Below are positions 8,240 to 17,295 of a stretch of 64,000 nucleotides of DNA, one piece after another; positions within the stretch are counted from its first letter, which is position 1, and the number at the start of each line of letters is the position of its first letter. A program made the position numbers and the translations under genes. This stretch comes from Streptomyces kanamyceticus (GTDB taxonomy: Bacteria; Actinomycetota; Actinomycetes; Streptomycetales; Streptomycetaceae), in NCBI RefSeq assembly GCF_008704495.1, contig NZ_CP023699.1, positions 6,572,001 through 6,636,000 of the forward strand. The letters are read 5' to 3'. The notes under the pieces are model-generated. The model was given only the letters and a program-made list of their open reading frames with translations, ran no database searches and was not told the origin of the DNA.

Positions 8240-9607
8240 CTAGGCCGATCCTGCCCCTTGCGGCACGAACGGGAACGGGACGACCGCCACTGTTACGTTG
8301 TCGTGGCCCCCGCCGTCCAGGGCGTGACCGACCAGGACCTGCGCGCTGTGCAGCGGCCGCCGGGCCGCGTCGGCGGGCACGGCGCCCGCCATCTCCTCGA
8401 CGGCCTCCGCGTAGTTCCACAGCCCGTCCGTGCACACCACCACTACACCGGCACGGTCGGGCTTGAAGGAAGCGGTGTGCGGCTCCAGTTCGTACGCGTC
8501 GGCGCCGAGCCAGCCGGTGATGGCGTGCGCGCGCTCGTCCGCGTACGCCTCGGCCTCGTTCATCAGCCCCGCGGCCACCATCTGCGCGGCCCACGAGTCG
8601 TCCTCGGTGAGGCGGACGGTGGGGCCCGAGCGGTCGTCGGGGACCCAGTAGGCGCGGCTGTCGCCGACCCAGCCGACGACGAGCAGGCCGCCGGCGACGA
8701 TCGAGCCGACCAGGGTGCAGGCGGGCGCGTTCTGGTGGGGGCCCTGGTCGCGGGCGGTCGCGGGCTCGGCGGCCAGCGCGTTGACCGCGTCGGCCGCGGC
8801 GATGATCGCGTCGTGCATGGCCTGCTGGGGGTGCGTGCCGCGCGGCAGCGCGCCCTGCAGCGACTCGTTGGCGGCCAGGGAGGCGGCGAGCGAGGCCTCG
8901 TCGGGCCTGGTCGCCGACGAGACGCCGTCGCAGACGATCGCGACGACGGCGGGTGAGCCGTCGGGCAGCGCGGCCGCCGAGATCGCGAACGCGTCCTCGT
9001 TGCGGTGGTGGCGGAGCCCTCGGTCGCTGACCGCGGCGACCGCGTCCAGCTCCTGCTCCATGTGGTCGCGCTCGCGGGGCTGGGCGTGCCCGCAGTTCTC
9101 GCAGTACCCGTCCGGGTCGACGCGGCCCGAACGGCAGGCCACGCAGAGCTTGGTGCCCGCGGGGGGCGTCGGCTCGGGGGGCGCTGCCCGGGGGTCGGCG
9201 CCCTCGCCGGGCGCTGCCGCCGGGTTCGTACCCGCCGCGTCCGGGGCGTCAGGCGCCGCGGCCGCACCGGCGGTGCCCGGCGCGGGCAGCGGGTACTCGT
9301 CGGGCTCGGTGCCCGCGGGCCCGGGACCCGCGGGTCCCGGATCCGGCTGCGCGAGGTCCGTGCCCCCGGAGTCCGTGCCGGGTACGTCGTGGGGCCGGTG
9401 CGTCGGCACCGGCACGTCCGAGCTGTCCACCTCGGGGGCCGGTGGCCACTGTGCGGCGGCGGCCTTGGCGGCCGACCCGTTGGGTGAGGCGTCCGGCCGC
9501 GCCGGGACGACCGAAAGGTCGAACCCGCACGCACCACAGAACAGGTCACCCGACTCCAGCGGCTCCTCACAGCTGGGGCAGGCAGACAGTTGGGGCATCT
9601 GCGACAT
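8240..9607 (-). CDS. PP2C-type Ser/Thr protein phosphatase with two Cys-pair modules (455 aa)
   Basis: Metal-dependent protein phosphatase expected to oppose the neighbouring PknG kinase. Two CxxC-pair modules precede the catalytic domain: CPSC...CGAC near the N-terminus and CVAC...CENCGH at about 155-178, joined by a Pro/Ala/Gly-rich linker. The catalytic domain (about 185-455) has the PP2C aspartates in order: RNEDAF, VCDGVSS, GDSRAYW, CTDGLW and GGHDN. The ATG at 9607 lies three bases after the pknG stop; a GTG at 9619 would overlap pknG by ten bases and is less likely. No transmembrane segment, so it acts in the cytoplasm. Confidence 0.93.
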   Translation of the reverse strand: MSQMPQLSACPSCEEPLESGDLFCGACGFDLSVVPARPDASPNGSAAKAAAAQWPPAPEVDSSDVPVPTHRPHDVPGTDSGGTDLAQPDPGPAGPGPAGTEPDEYPLPAPGTAGAAAAPDAPDAAGTNPAAAPGEGADPRAAPPEPTPPAGTKLCVACRSGRVDPDGYCENCGHAQPRERDHMEQELDAVAAVSDRGLRHHRNEDAFAISAAALPDGSPAVVAIVCDGVSSATRPDEASLAASLAANESLQGALPRGTHPQQAMHDAIIAAADAVNALAAEPATARDQGPHQNAPACTLVGSIVAGGLLVVGWVGDSRAYWVPDDRSGPTVRLTEDDSWAAQMVAAGLMNEAEAYADERAHAITGWLGADAYELEPHTASFKPDRAGVVVVCTDGLWNYAEAVEEMAGAVPADAARRPLHSAQVLVGHALDGGGHDNVTVAVVPFPFVPQGAGSA

Positions 9608-9609
9608 AC

Positions 9610-12144
9610 TCACACCCACGTCCGGGGGCGGAAACGGTTGGCCCGTTCCACCAGTTCGATCCTCTCCTGGCCACCCTGTGCGAGCCGGGCCAGTGTCCGG
9701 TACGAACGCTCCAGACCGAACCGGAGACCACGCTCGTCCAGGTCGCTGCCGAGCAGTACGGCCCGCGCCCCGGTGGTGGCCGGTGGTGCGGAAGCGTGAC
9801 CAGAGTGCCTACCGGAGAGTACCCAGTCGAGCGCCGTCCCCAGAACCTCGGTCGACAGGCGCTCCCTGCGCACCGCGTCGAGACCGAAGCCCGCCAGGGC
9901 CTCGACCTGCCCCGCGGCGGCCGTCAGGTCGTCGAGGAAGCCCGCTCCGGGCGCCGCCGCCGTGTCCGACGTCATACGCCGACGCAGCCGCGCCCGCACC
10001 GCCGCGACCCGGGCCGCGGTGTAGTGGATGGAGGACTCCGGCACCGACTCCAGGGTGCGCACGGCGCCGCCGCGGTCGTCCGCGGCCAGCTGCACACGGG
10101 CCAGGCCGAACGCGGAACTCACGTAGCTCGGGTCGGTGGTCCACACCAGGCGGTAGTACTCGGCGGCGTTGTCCAGCTGGCCGAGCACCTCCGCGCAGAC
10201 GGCGAGCGCCAGCTTCGGCGCGGGCTCACCGGGGAACGCGTCGTAGACGGCGTCGAAGGAGAGCGCCGCGCTCTCGAAGTCCCCGGTCGCCAGGGCCGAG
10301 ATGCCTCGGTACCAGACCACCCGCCAGTCGTCGGGGTGGCGGCGCTCCAGATCGGCGAGGGCCTCGGCGGCGGGCGTCAGCTCGCCCATCGCGAGGCGGG
10401 CGCGCAGGCCGCGCAGTTGCAGCTCGATCGAGTCGCCGGGCGCGGCGTCGAGGGCGCTGATCAACTCGGCGGGCGCGGAGGCCAGCAGCCCGGCGAGGAA
10501 CCCGGCGTTCGGGTCGTTCGGGTCGACGCGGGGCACCGGCAGGGCCAGGGCGGTCACGGCGGCGTCCAGCGGGCGCACGATCGTGGTGGCCTCCGTGGTC
10601 GTGCCGGGCAGCGCGGGCGGGCCGCCGTTGCCCGAGGGGGCGAGCGAGCGCACCCCGAGACGCGACTCGTCGCCCGAGAGCTCGGCGAACAACTCGGTGT
10701 CAGTGACCTTCACTTCGGGCCCGAAGAGGGTGGAGAGCGCCGGACGCGGCTTGCCCGTCTGGAGCGCCACGACCTCCCGCAGGACGCCGGTGAGCTGCTC
10801 GGCCATCTCCTGCGCGGAGGCGAAGCGGCGGGCCGGGTCCGGGTCCGTGGCGCGCACCAGGAGCCGGTAGAACGACTCGTACGTCCGGAAGACCTCGATG
10901 TTGTCGGGGTCGGGCAGGGAGTCCACGAAGACGTTCGTATAGCCCTGGAAGTCGAAGGTGAGGACGGCGAGCGTGCGCGCGACGGTGTAGAGGTCGGAGG
11001 CGACCGAGGGGCCCACCTCGGCGACCTCGGGCGCCTGGTAGCCGACGGTGCCGTAGATCGCGGACTCGTCGTCGTCCATCCTGCGGACCGCGCCCATGTC
11101 GATGACCTTGAGCTGGCCCTCGGTCTGGATGGCGTTGTCGACCTTGAAGTCGCAGTACAGGACGTTGCGGCTGTGCAGGTGTCCGAGGGCTTCGAGCGCC
11201 TCGATGCCGTACGCGCAGGCCTGCTCGACCGGCAGCGGATCGCGCTTGCCCTCGGCGGTGCGGCGGCCGTTGGCGATCTCCTTGAGGGACTTGCCGCCGA
11301 CGTACTCCATGACGATGTAGCCGTCCATGGAGCCGGTGCGCTGGTCGAGGTGCTCGACGAAGTTGTAGATCCGCACGATGTTGGCGTGCTCGATCTCGGC
11401 GAGGAAGCGGCGCTCGGAGATCGCCGCGGCCATCGCGTCCTGGTCGCCGGTGTCGAGCAGGCCCTTGAGGACCACCCAGCGGTCGGAGACCGCGCGGTCG
11501 ATGGCGAGGTAGACCCAGCCGAGGCCGCCGTGCGCCAGACAGCCCACGACCTCGTACTGGCCGTGCACGATGTCGCCGTCGTTCAGCTTCGGTACGAAGG
11601 AGTAGGGGTGCCCGCACTTGGTGCAGAAACCCTCGGTGCGGCCCGGGCGTTCGCCGCGTGCGCGGCCCACCGGGGCGCCGCAGTCCGAGCGCGAGCAGAA
11701 TCGCTTCCGCTCGGGCACCTCGGGGTTCTTCTGCACCGCCCCGCGCGGGTCGGGGCGCGGCACGTCCGGCACCGCGACCAGGCCGACGCCGAGCCGCCCG
11801 CGCGCCGACGAGGCCGCCGACGAGCCCGAACTGCGCACCGAGACCGAGCGCGAGGTCGAACGCCCCGAAAGCGCGCGGGAAAGCCGCCCCGACACCGACC
11901 TGCGCGAGGACTGGGAGCGCGACGAGCGTGACGAGCGCGTGGACCGCGACGACGAGCGGGAGCTCGAACTGCCCGAGCCCCGCGAGCCCTTGCCGCCGAC
12001 GGTGAGCCCGGTCGGCGGCGAACCCACCATCCCGTTGGGCGCGACGACCGGGGCGAGGCCGCAGGTGTCGCAGTACAGCTCGCCGCCGCCGACGTCCTCG
12101 TACGACCCTGTGCAGCCGGGCCGCTGACACTGCTGCTGGCTCAC
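9610..12144 (-). CDS. pknG: PknG-type soluble Ser/Thr protein kinase (844 aa)
   Basis: Cytoplasmic kinase of the PknG class. Domains in order: a Cys-pair module (C6, C11, C25, C28), a Ser/Arg low-complexity segment (about 55-118), a rubredoxin-like metal site (C150, C155, C174, C177), a kinase domain with LAHGGLGWVYLA as glycine loop (203-214), Lys227, YCDFK with catalytic Asp332 and DMG at 349-351, then a TPR-like helical tail (about 560-844). The rubredoxin-kinase-TPR order is diagnostic. In mycobacteria PknG senses amino acids through GlnH/GlnX and phosphorylates an FHA protein that controls 2-oxoglutarate metabolism. The start is GTG at 12144 behind GGAGGGAGG and overlaps the previous stop (GTGA), so translation is coupled. 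The N-terminal module and Ser/Arg region are additions to the mycobacterial form. Confidence 0.93.
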   Translation of the reverse strand: MSQQQCQRPGCTGSYEDVGGGELYCDTCGLAPVVAPNGMVGSPPTGLTVGGKGSRGSGSSSSRSSSRSTRSSRSSRSQSSRRSVSGRLSRALSGRSTSRSVSVRSSGSSAASSARGRLGVGLVAVPDVPRPDPRGAVQKNPEVPERKRFCSRSDCGAPVGRARGERPGRTEGFCTKCGHPYSFVPKLNDGDIVHGQYEVVGCLAHGGLGWVYLAIDRAVSDRWVVLKGLLDTGDQDAMAAAISERRFLAEIEHANIVRIYNFVEHLDQRTGSMDGYIVMEYVGGKSLKEIANGRRTAEGKRDPLPVEQACAYGIEALEALGHLHSRNVLYCDFKVDNAIQTEGQLKVIDMGAVRRMDDDESAIYGTVGYQAPEVAEVGPSVASDLYTVARTLAVLTFDFQGYTNVFVDSLPDPDNIEVFRTYESFYRLLVRATDPDPARRFASAQEMAEQLTGVLREVVALQTGKPRPALSTLFGPEVKVTDTELFAELSGDESRLGVRSLAPSGNGGPPALPGTTTEATTIVRPLDAAVTALALPVPRVDPNDPNAGFLAGLLASAPAELISALDAAPGDSIELQLRGLRARLAMGELTPAAEALADLERRHPDDWRVVWYRGISALATGDFESAALSFDAVYDAFPGEPAPKLALAVCAEVLGQLDNAAEYYRLVWTTDPSYVSSAFGLARVQLAADDRGGAVRTLESVPESSIHYTAARVAAVRARLRRRMTSDTAAAPGAGFLDDLTAAAGQVEALAGFGLDAVRRERLSTEVLGTALDWVLSGRHSGHASAPPATTGARAVLLGSDLDERGLRFGLERSYRTLARLAQGGQERIELVERANRFRPRTWV

Positions 12145-13460
12145 GATTCCTCCCTCCGGTCGGTGGGCCCGCCCTGCTGGGGGACCCTCGGCGCGAGCGC
12201 GTCGGCCGCGGCCTGCTGATAGCGCAGCACCGCCTGCTCGGCCACGCGCAGGTCGCAGGGCGCGCTCCACAGCATCCGGCGGGCCGCGTCGTACCGCTCG
12301 ATCAGGAGCGGGTCCTCGGCGTGGCCGAGCCGGGCGACCTTCGCCTTGTACGCGTCCAGGCGGCCGCGCAGCTCGGCGCGGACCGCGAGGGGCGCGGTGA
12401 CGGCCGTCAACGACTCACGCGCGCGCAGGAGTTCGTCGTCGGCCTTCTGCTCAAGCGATTCCAGGAGCGGCGAGAGCCGGTGCCACTGGGCGTTCCTGCG
12501 GTAGTCGGCGGCCGTCGCCAGCTGCTCCTGGAGCGCGGTCGGCGGGCCGCTGACCGCGGGCACCTCGGACGCGGCGATCTTCGCGAGGACCTCGCCGCGG
12601 GCGCTGCGCGCCTCCGCGAGGGTGCGGTCCGCGCGGGAGAGCACGTCGCGCAGCCTGCCCAGGCGCGCCTCGGCGTCCTGGCGGACGGTGAGCACCGCGT
12701 CGATCTCGCGGCGCACCTCCTCCAGGGCGCGTGCCTCGCGGTCGTAGCGCTCGGTGCCGGGGCGGCCGCCGCCGGGCGCCGAACTGCCCTGCGCGCGCTG
12801 CCAGAAGGCGAGCGGATCGGAGACCACCTGCTCGCGCAGGGCGGTCAGGGCGCGGGTGATGCGCTCCAGGTCGTCGCCCGAGGGGTGCTCACCCGGACGT
12901 ACGCCCACGGAGTGCGCGAGCTGGCGGGTGCGGGACAGCTCGGCGGCGAGCAGGTCGATGCGGGCGGGCAGCGCCGACCAGACGGCGTCGGCGGCGACGA
13001 CCATGTCGAGCGAGTGCGCGTACAGGTCGTTCATCCGGGACACCAGCTGCTCGAGCGTGAAGCGCTCGGTGAGCTTGGCGGGCCCGGTGACCGAGGGCGA
13101 TGTGCCGCTCGTCGAGCCGCCCGAGACGGTCACGGACTCGCCGCGCAGCAGTTCCGTGAGCTCCACGAGGTCCTCGCGGCTCGGCCAGCGGCGGCGCTCG
13201 CGCAGCTCGTGCGCGGTGCGCAGGGCGGCCGCGTACGCGTCGAAGTACGCCCAGAGCAGCGTGATACGGCCCTCGGCGTCGGCCCAGCGCTCCTCGGTGA
13301 CGCCGGTCAGCGCGGCGCCCTCCAGGAGGCGGCGGCCCGCGTGGTCCTGGAGGGCGAGGAGCGAGGTCTCGATCGCCTCGTGCTCGGCGTCGAGGCGCGC
13401 CAGCGCACGGTCCACCTCGTCCCGGTCCAGTACCGGACCGGGGGGTCCCGTGACGCTCAT
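12141..13460 (-). CDS. Uncharacterised alpha-helical protein of the pknG operon (439 aa)
   Basis: Not recognised as a named family. The sequence is almost entirely helix-forming, rich in Ala, Leu, Arg and Glu, with heptad-like stretches around 10-110 and 225-400. A Ser/Gly/Thr linker lies near 110-125. There is no signal peptide, membrane segment or metal-binding motif. It lies between glnH and pknG and overlaps pknG by four bases, so the two are translationally coupled. A stoichiometric adaptor joining the membrane sensor to the kinase is a reasonable inference, but nothing in the sequence proves it. The mycobacterial locus has no gene at this position as far as I recall. Confidence 0.8.
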   Translation of the reverse strand: MSVTGPPGPVLDRDEVDRALARLDAEHEAIETSLLALQDHAGRRLLEGAALTGVTEERWADAEGRITLLWAYFDAYAAALRTAHELRERRRWPSREDLVELTELLRGESVTVSGGSTSGTSPSVTGPAKLTERFTLEQLVSRMNDLYAHSLDMVVAADAVWSALPARIDLLAAELSRTRQLAHSVGVRPGEHPSGDDLERITRALTALREQVVSDPLAFWQRAQGSSAPGGGRPGTERYDREARALEEVRREIDAVLTVRQDAEARLGRLRDVLSRADRTLAEARSARGEVLAKIAASEVPAVSGPPTALQEQLATAADYRRNAQWHRLSPLLESLEQKADDELLRARESLTAVTAPLAVRAELRGRLDAYKAKVARLGHAEDPLLIERYDAARRMLWSAPCDLRVAEQAVLRYQQAAADALAPRVPQQGGPTDRREES

Positions 13461-13533
13461 CGATCACTCTCCGCTCTGCGTGTGCCGCGCTGCGTGTGCC
13501 GCAACTCTTCAGTGGTACCAGGTCGGTTGGCGA

Positions 13534-14529
13534 TCAGTCGCGGTACTCCGGAGCGGGCGGGGTCACCTTGCCGTTGAGGCCGCCCGCGAGCCACTTGTCG
13601 TAGGACTTCTGCCAGCCGCCGTCCTCGCGGTAGTCCTCGAGGACCTTGTTGACCCGGCGCACCAGGTCGTCCGAGCCCTTCTTCATCGCCACTCCGTAGT
13701 GCTCGGTGGTGAACGGCTCCTTGCCCTTGAGCTCGACCGTCGGGTCCTGTGCGGCCTGTCCCGCGGCGAGCGCGCTGTCGGTCACCACGGCGTCGACCTC
13801 GCCGAGCTGGAGCCGCACCAGGCAGTCGAGCTGGTTGGGCACGGTGGTGGAGATGTCGGCGCCGAAGGACTTCTTCTTGAGCTCCTCCTCCGCGATGGAA
13901 CCGGCCGCCGAGCAGACCTTCTTGCCCTTCAGCGTGTCGTTGTAGCCCGTGATGTCGGACTTCTTGGGGGCGAGCACCTGCTGGCCCGTCTCGAAGTACC
14001 CGGTGGAGAAGTCGACGTCGTCCAGGCGGGCGCAGTTGATCGTCATGGTGCGGACGACCATGTCGACCTGGCCGCTCTGGATCGCCGGGATGCGCTGGTT
14101 GGTGGGGATGGCCCGGAACTTGACGGCGTTGCGGTTGCCGAAGATCTCCTCGGCGATCTTGTGCGCGAGATCGATGTCGAAGCCCTCCAGCTCACCGCCC
14201 TTCTTGTTCGGGTCGCGGTAGCCCCACTGGTAGCTGTTCTGGTCCACGCCGACGACGAGCTTCTTGACCTCGCGGTTCTTGATGGCCTCGATCGTCGGGC
14301 CGTCCTTGGGCGAGGGGCGCAGGCTCCGGTCGTTGCAGTCGTCGGCGTCGGCGCGCGCGGGCGCCGCGACCGTGACACCGGGGCCGCCGCGGCCCACGCC
14401 GTCGTCCCCGCCGCCCCCGTCACCGGGCGGCAGCGCCAGCACGAGCGTCCCCGCGAGCGCGCAGGCGGCGCCCATCGCCCCCACGCCGCCCCAGCCGCGC
14501 AGCCTGACCGTGCCACGTCGTGTACGCAT
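13534..14529 (-). CDS. glnH: Amino-acid-binding protein, GlnH type (331 aa)
   Basis: Extracytoplasmic solute-binding protein of the glutamate/glutamine family (PBP2 fold). After a Tat/Sec-like basic N-terminus and hydrophobic segment (about 10-35), the binding domain starts around 75 with VKKLVVGVDQNSYQWGYRDP. ELEGFDIDLAHKIAEEIFG is the family signature and VDMVVRTMTI another. The segment lacks a lipobox cysteine, so anchoring is through the signal or helix rather than a lipid, unlike mycobacterial GlnH. The start at ATG 14529 has GAGGAGG upstream. No amino-acid permease or ATPase is nearby; its partner is the membrane protein encoded next to it, pointing to sensing rather than uptake. Confidence 0.87.
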   Translation of the reverse strand: MRTRRGTVRLRGWGGVGAMGAACALAGTLVLALPPGDGGGGDDGVGRGGPGVTVAAPARADADDCNDRSLRPSPKDGPTIEAIKNREVKKLVVGVDQNSYQWGYRDPNKKGGELEGFDIDLAHKIAEEIFGNRNAVKFRAIPTNQRIPAIQSGQVDMVVRTMTINCARLDDVDFSTGYFETGQQVLAPKKSDITGYNDTLKGKKVCSAAGSIAEEELKKKSFGADISTTVPNQLDCLVRLQLGEVDAVVTDSALAAGQAAQDPTVELKGKEPFTTEHYGVAMKKGSDDLVRRVNKVLEDYREDGGWQKSYDKWLAGGLNGKVTPPAPEYRD

Positions 14530-14561
14530 CGTCTGCGCGCCTCCTCTCACCTCTGGCCCCG

Positions 14562-16070
14562 TCACCGGTACTCCGAAAGCCTGCGGCCGATGCCGAGCAC
14601 GGCGCCCGCCGCGCCGAGGACCGCGAGGACGGCGGCGCCGACGGGCAGGCCGCTCATGGCGCCCCTGCCGTCCTCGGCCGCCTGCTTGAACTCGCCCTGC
14701 TCGTGCGCCAGTGCCTGCTCGAGAGCGGCGTCCACGTTGTCGAAGCACTCTCCGGTCGGCGCGTCGGCCTTGGTGCCGATGACCTTGTCAAGGGCGTCCT
14801 GGTACTCGCCGGAGTCGTCGCTGGCACGCGCCTCCTTGTGCCGCAGCTTCCACACGCCCACGTTCTTCACGGCGGCGGCGACCGGGTTCCTGCCGTCCTG
14901 GTCGTCGGCGAGGGCGGCGGCCTTCCCGAGCAGTCCGTTGTCCGAGTCGCCCAGGCGCTTCATCAGCGTGCGGTAGGAGACGTCGAACTTGTCCTGCACC
15001 TTGCCGCCCACCTCGATGGTCTCCGCGCCCCTGCTGACCAGGGTCAGGTTCTCGTTGCCGCGGGCCTTCAGGGAGCTGATGCGGGCGTCGTTGAGGACGT
15101 TCAGGGACTGCACCCCGTTGTCGTAGGAGTCGTTGAGGCCCGACCTGGCGAAGGTGTGGCCGACCACCAGCCAGAGCATGACGACCGTCGCGGTGGCGGT
15201 GGCGGCGAGCAGGCCGTGGTTGAACACCCGGTTCGTACGCCGGTAGTTGCGGCGCTGGGCCCAGACGAGGGCGGCGAGCGCGAGGAGGCCGAGGGCGATG
15301 GCGAACCACGGGTACGGCTTCGCCTTGCCGTAGTCGGAGTCGAGGCGGCTGTTCTCCGCCTTGTAGAGCTTCTCGGCGGCCGGGAGCATCTGCGTCTGCA
15401 TCTTGTCGTTCGCGTAGCGCAGATAGGCGCCGCCGAGCGGCAGGCCCTGGCGGTTGTTGGCGCGGGCCCGCTCGATCAGGCCCGTGTACTGGGGAAGGAG
15501 CTTGTTCAGCTTGGCCACGGCGGCGGCCGACGACGAGTCCGCGCCCGCGTTCGACGCGGCCTTCGCGAGCTTCTCCGAGGCCCGCTCAATGTCGCTCTCG
15601 TAGCGGGAGCGCGCCGCGGCGGGCTCCTGGCCGCCCGCGAGGAAGCCGCTGGACGCCGCGGTGTTGGCGTCGGCGAGCGAGCGGTAGATGGCCGCGGCGT
15701 CGGCGCTCAGCGGCTGGCTGCGGTGCAGCACGTCGTCCGCGGCGGCCGAACGGTCCGTCATCTGCCAGGTGGTGACCGCGCCGAAGGCGACGACGAGCAG
15801 GGCGAGGAAGGCGCCGATGATCCGCAGCCTGCCCGGCTCGGTGGTGGCCGCGGCGCGCAGCCGGTCCGTCCCCTCGGCCCAGGCCGTGCGGCGCGCGGCG
15901 GCGGGCGGCGCGGACCGCGGCGGCTGCGCGGGCGACGGGCCCGGTGCCTGCGGCGGAACCGCGGGCGGCGCGGGCGCGGGTACGGCGGGCGGCTGCCCGG
16001 GCGGGCCCGGCGGCACGGCGCTGCCGTTCGGCGGATGTGTCACCTTGACCTCGACCTCCCCCTTGGTCAT
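14562..16070 (-). CDS. glnX: GlnX-like four-helix membrane sensor (502 aa)
   Basis: First gene of the operon. A Pro/Ala-rich cytoplasmic N-terminus (1-80) is followed by four membrane segments, at about 84-105, 248-268, 283-305 and 475-495. Two long helical extracytoplasmic loops (about 106-247 and 306-474) resemble the four-helix-bundle sensor domains of chemoreceptors, the layout described for mycobacterial GlnX. Together with GlnH it should report extracellular amino acids to PknG. The stop lies 32 bases before the glnH start. The ATG at 16070 has a G-rich but imperfect ribosome site. The 190-base stretch upstream must carry the operon promoter, but no convincing -35/-10 pair was seen. Confidence 0.82.
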   Translation of the reverse strand: MTKGEVEVKVTHPPNGSAVPPGPPGQPPAVPAPAPPAVPPQAPGPSPAQPPRSAPPAAARRTAWAEGTDRLRAAATTEPGRLRIIGAFLALLVVAFGAVTTWQMTDRSAAADDVLHRSQPLSADAAAIYRSLADANTAASSGFLAGGQEPAAARSRYESDIERASEKLAKAASNAGADSSSAAAVAKLNKLLPQYTGLIERARANNRQGLPLGGAYLRYANDKMQTQMLPAAEKLYKAENSRLDSDYGKAKPYPWFAIALGLLALAALVWAQRRNYRRTNRVFNHGLLAATATATVVMLWLVVGHTFARSGLNDSYDNGVQSLNVLNDARISSLKARGNENLTLVSRGAETIEVGGKVQDKFDVSYRTLMKRLGDSDNGLLGKAAALADDQDGRNPVAAAVKNVGVWKLRHKEARASDDSGEYQDALDKVIGTKADAPTGECFDNVDAALEQALAHEQGEFKQAAEDGRGAMSGLPVGAAVLAVLGAAGAVLGIGRRLSEYR

Positions 16071-16264
16071 CGGACGGTCCCGCCCCGCCCCGCGCGGTCA
16101 GCGTGGGAAGCAGGGCACGGCCGCAAGTATTGCCGCAGGGACTGACATCCGCACAGGCCTTGTCTCGATCTTGTTCGGATCCCTGCCCTTGAACACGAGA
16201 TTCACCGGTGTTCGGTTCCCTGCGGGCGCCATTGAGGGGGCGCGGAGCGTCCGGATTCCGGGGG

Positions 16265-16303
16265 CGCGGTGCGTCCGGGCCGACGGGGCCCGGACGCACC
16301 GCG
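16265..16303 (-). terminator. Strong hairpin after the sugar kinase gene
   Basis: Perfect 17-bp arms 16265-16281 and 16287-16303 with a 5-base loop start three bases after the kinase stop codon. This is the expected end of the csn-like operon and insulates it from the glnX promoter region to the left. Confidence 0.85.
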
Positions 16304-16305
16304 GT

Positions 16306-17295
16306 TCAGGAGGCCGCGGCCTCGTAATGCGCCCGCACGCGCGCGTGCACCTCGGTCGGCGCCCCGACCTGGTCGAGGCCGAGGAGCGCGGCGCCCAGCA
16401 CGGGCCGCTCCGCCACCACCCGGGGCACCGCCTTCGGCGCCCGCTCGTCCAGCAACGCCCTGATCCGGTCGTCCAGTTGAGGATGGCGCGCGGCCAGGAC
16501 GCTGCCGCCGAGCAGCACCGGCGCCGCCTCGTCGAGCAGGTCGAGGCGGTCGAGGGCGACGGTCGACATGGCCACCACCTCGTCGGCCATCCGGTCCACC
16601 ACGGAGCGCGCCACGGCGTCGCCCGCCGCCGCGGCCGCGAAGAGCACCGGCGTCAACTCGTGCCGCCGCACAGGGGCGATGCGGCCCAGGTGCAGCGCCT
16701 CGATCAGCGCGTACATGGACTCCAGGCCGAAGTGCGCGGGCAGCATCTCGCGCAGCGCGGTCGCCTCGCCGCGGCCGTCCTCGGCGCGCGCCGCGAACCA
16801 GAGCGCCTCCTCGGCGAGGCCGCCGCCCCCGCCCCAGTCGCCGGAGATCCGGCCGATGGCGGGGAAGCGGGCGGTGCGCCCGTCGGGCAGCATGCCCACG
16901 CAGTTGATGCCCGCGCCGCACACCACGGCGACGCCGCGCGGTTCGGCGTCCTCCAGGAGCCCGGCGCGCAGGATGGCGAAGGTGTCGTTGCGTACGTCGA
17001 CCGACGCGCCCCACGCGCGCCGCCGCAGGGCCTCGGCCAACTCCCTTTCCTCGACGGGCAGATCGGCGTTGGCGAGGCAGGCCGAGACATGGCCCACGGA
17101 GGCCACGCCCGCCTCGGTGAACGCCCGTGTCACCGCGTCCGCGAGGATGTCCACCGCCGGTTCGACGCCGATCTGCGGCGGCTGGAACCCGCCGCCGCGG
17201 GCCGCGCCGACGACGGTGCCGTCGGTCGCCACCACCGCGACGTCGGTCTTGCTGTTGCCCGCGTCGATCGCGAGCACGCTCGTGCCTACGCCCAC
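16306..17295 (-). CDS. csnK: BadF/BcrA-type ATPase, probable N-acetylglucosamine or glucosamine kinase (329 aa)
   Basis: ASKHA-fold sugar kinase. LAIDAGNSKTDVAVV is the phosphate-1 loop, GVAVVCGAGINCVG and GRISGDWGGGGGLAEEALW the phosphate-2/BadF signature, and APVLLGGSVLAARH the adenosine loop. It closes a six-gene operon and would phosphorylate the monosaccharide freed from imported oligosaccharides. In the csnR-K operon of S. coelicolor the last gene is a sugar kinase at this position. The GTG at 17295 overlaps the previous gene by ten bases and has GGGAG upstream. An alternative GTG five codons later is possible. A strong terminator follows. Confidence 0.8.
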   Translation of the reverse strand: MGVGTSVLAIDAGNSKTDVAVVATDGTVVGAARGGGFQPPQIGVEPAVDILADAVTRAFTEAGVASVGHVSACLANADLPVEERELAEALRRRAWGASVDVRNDTFAILRAGLLEDAEPRGVAVVCGAGINCVGMLPDGRTARFPAIGRISGDWGGGGGLAEEALWFAARAEDGRGEATALREMLPAHFGLESMYALIEALHLGRIAPVRRHELTPVLFAAAAAGDAVARSVVDRMADEVVAMSTVALDRLDLLDEAAPVLLGGSVLAARHPQLDDRIRALLDERAPKAVPRVVAERPVLGAALLGLDQVGAPTEVHARVRAHYEAAAS

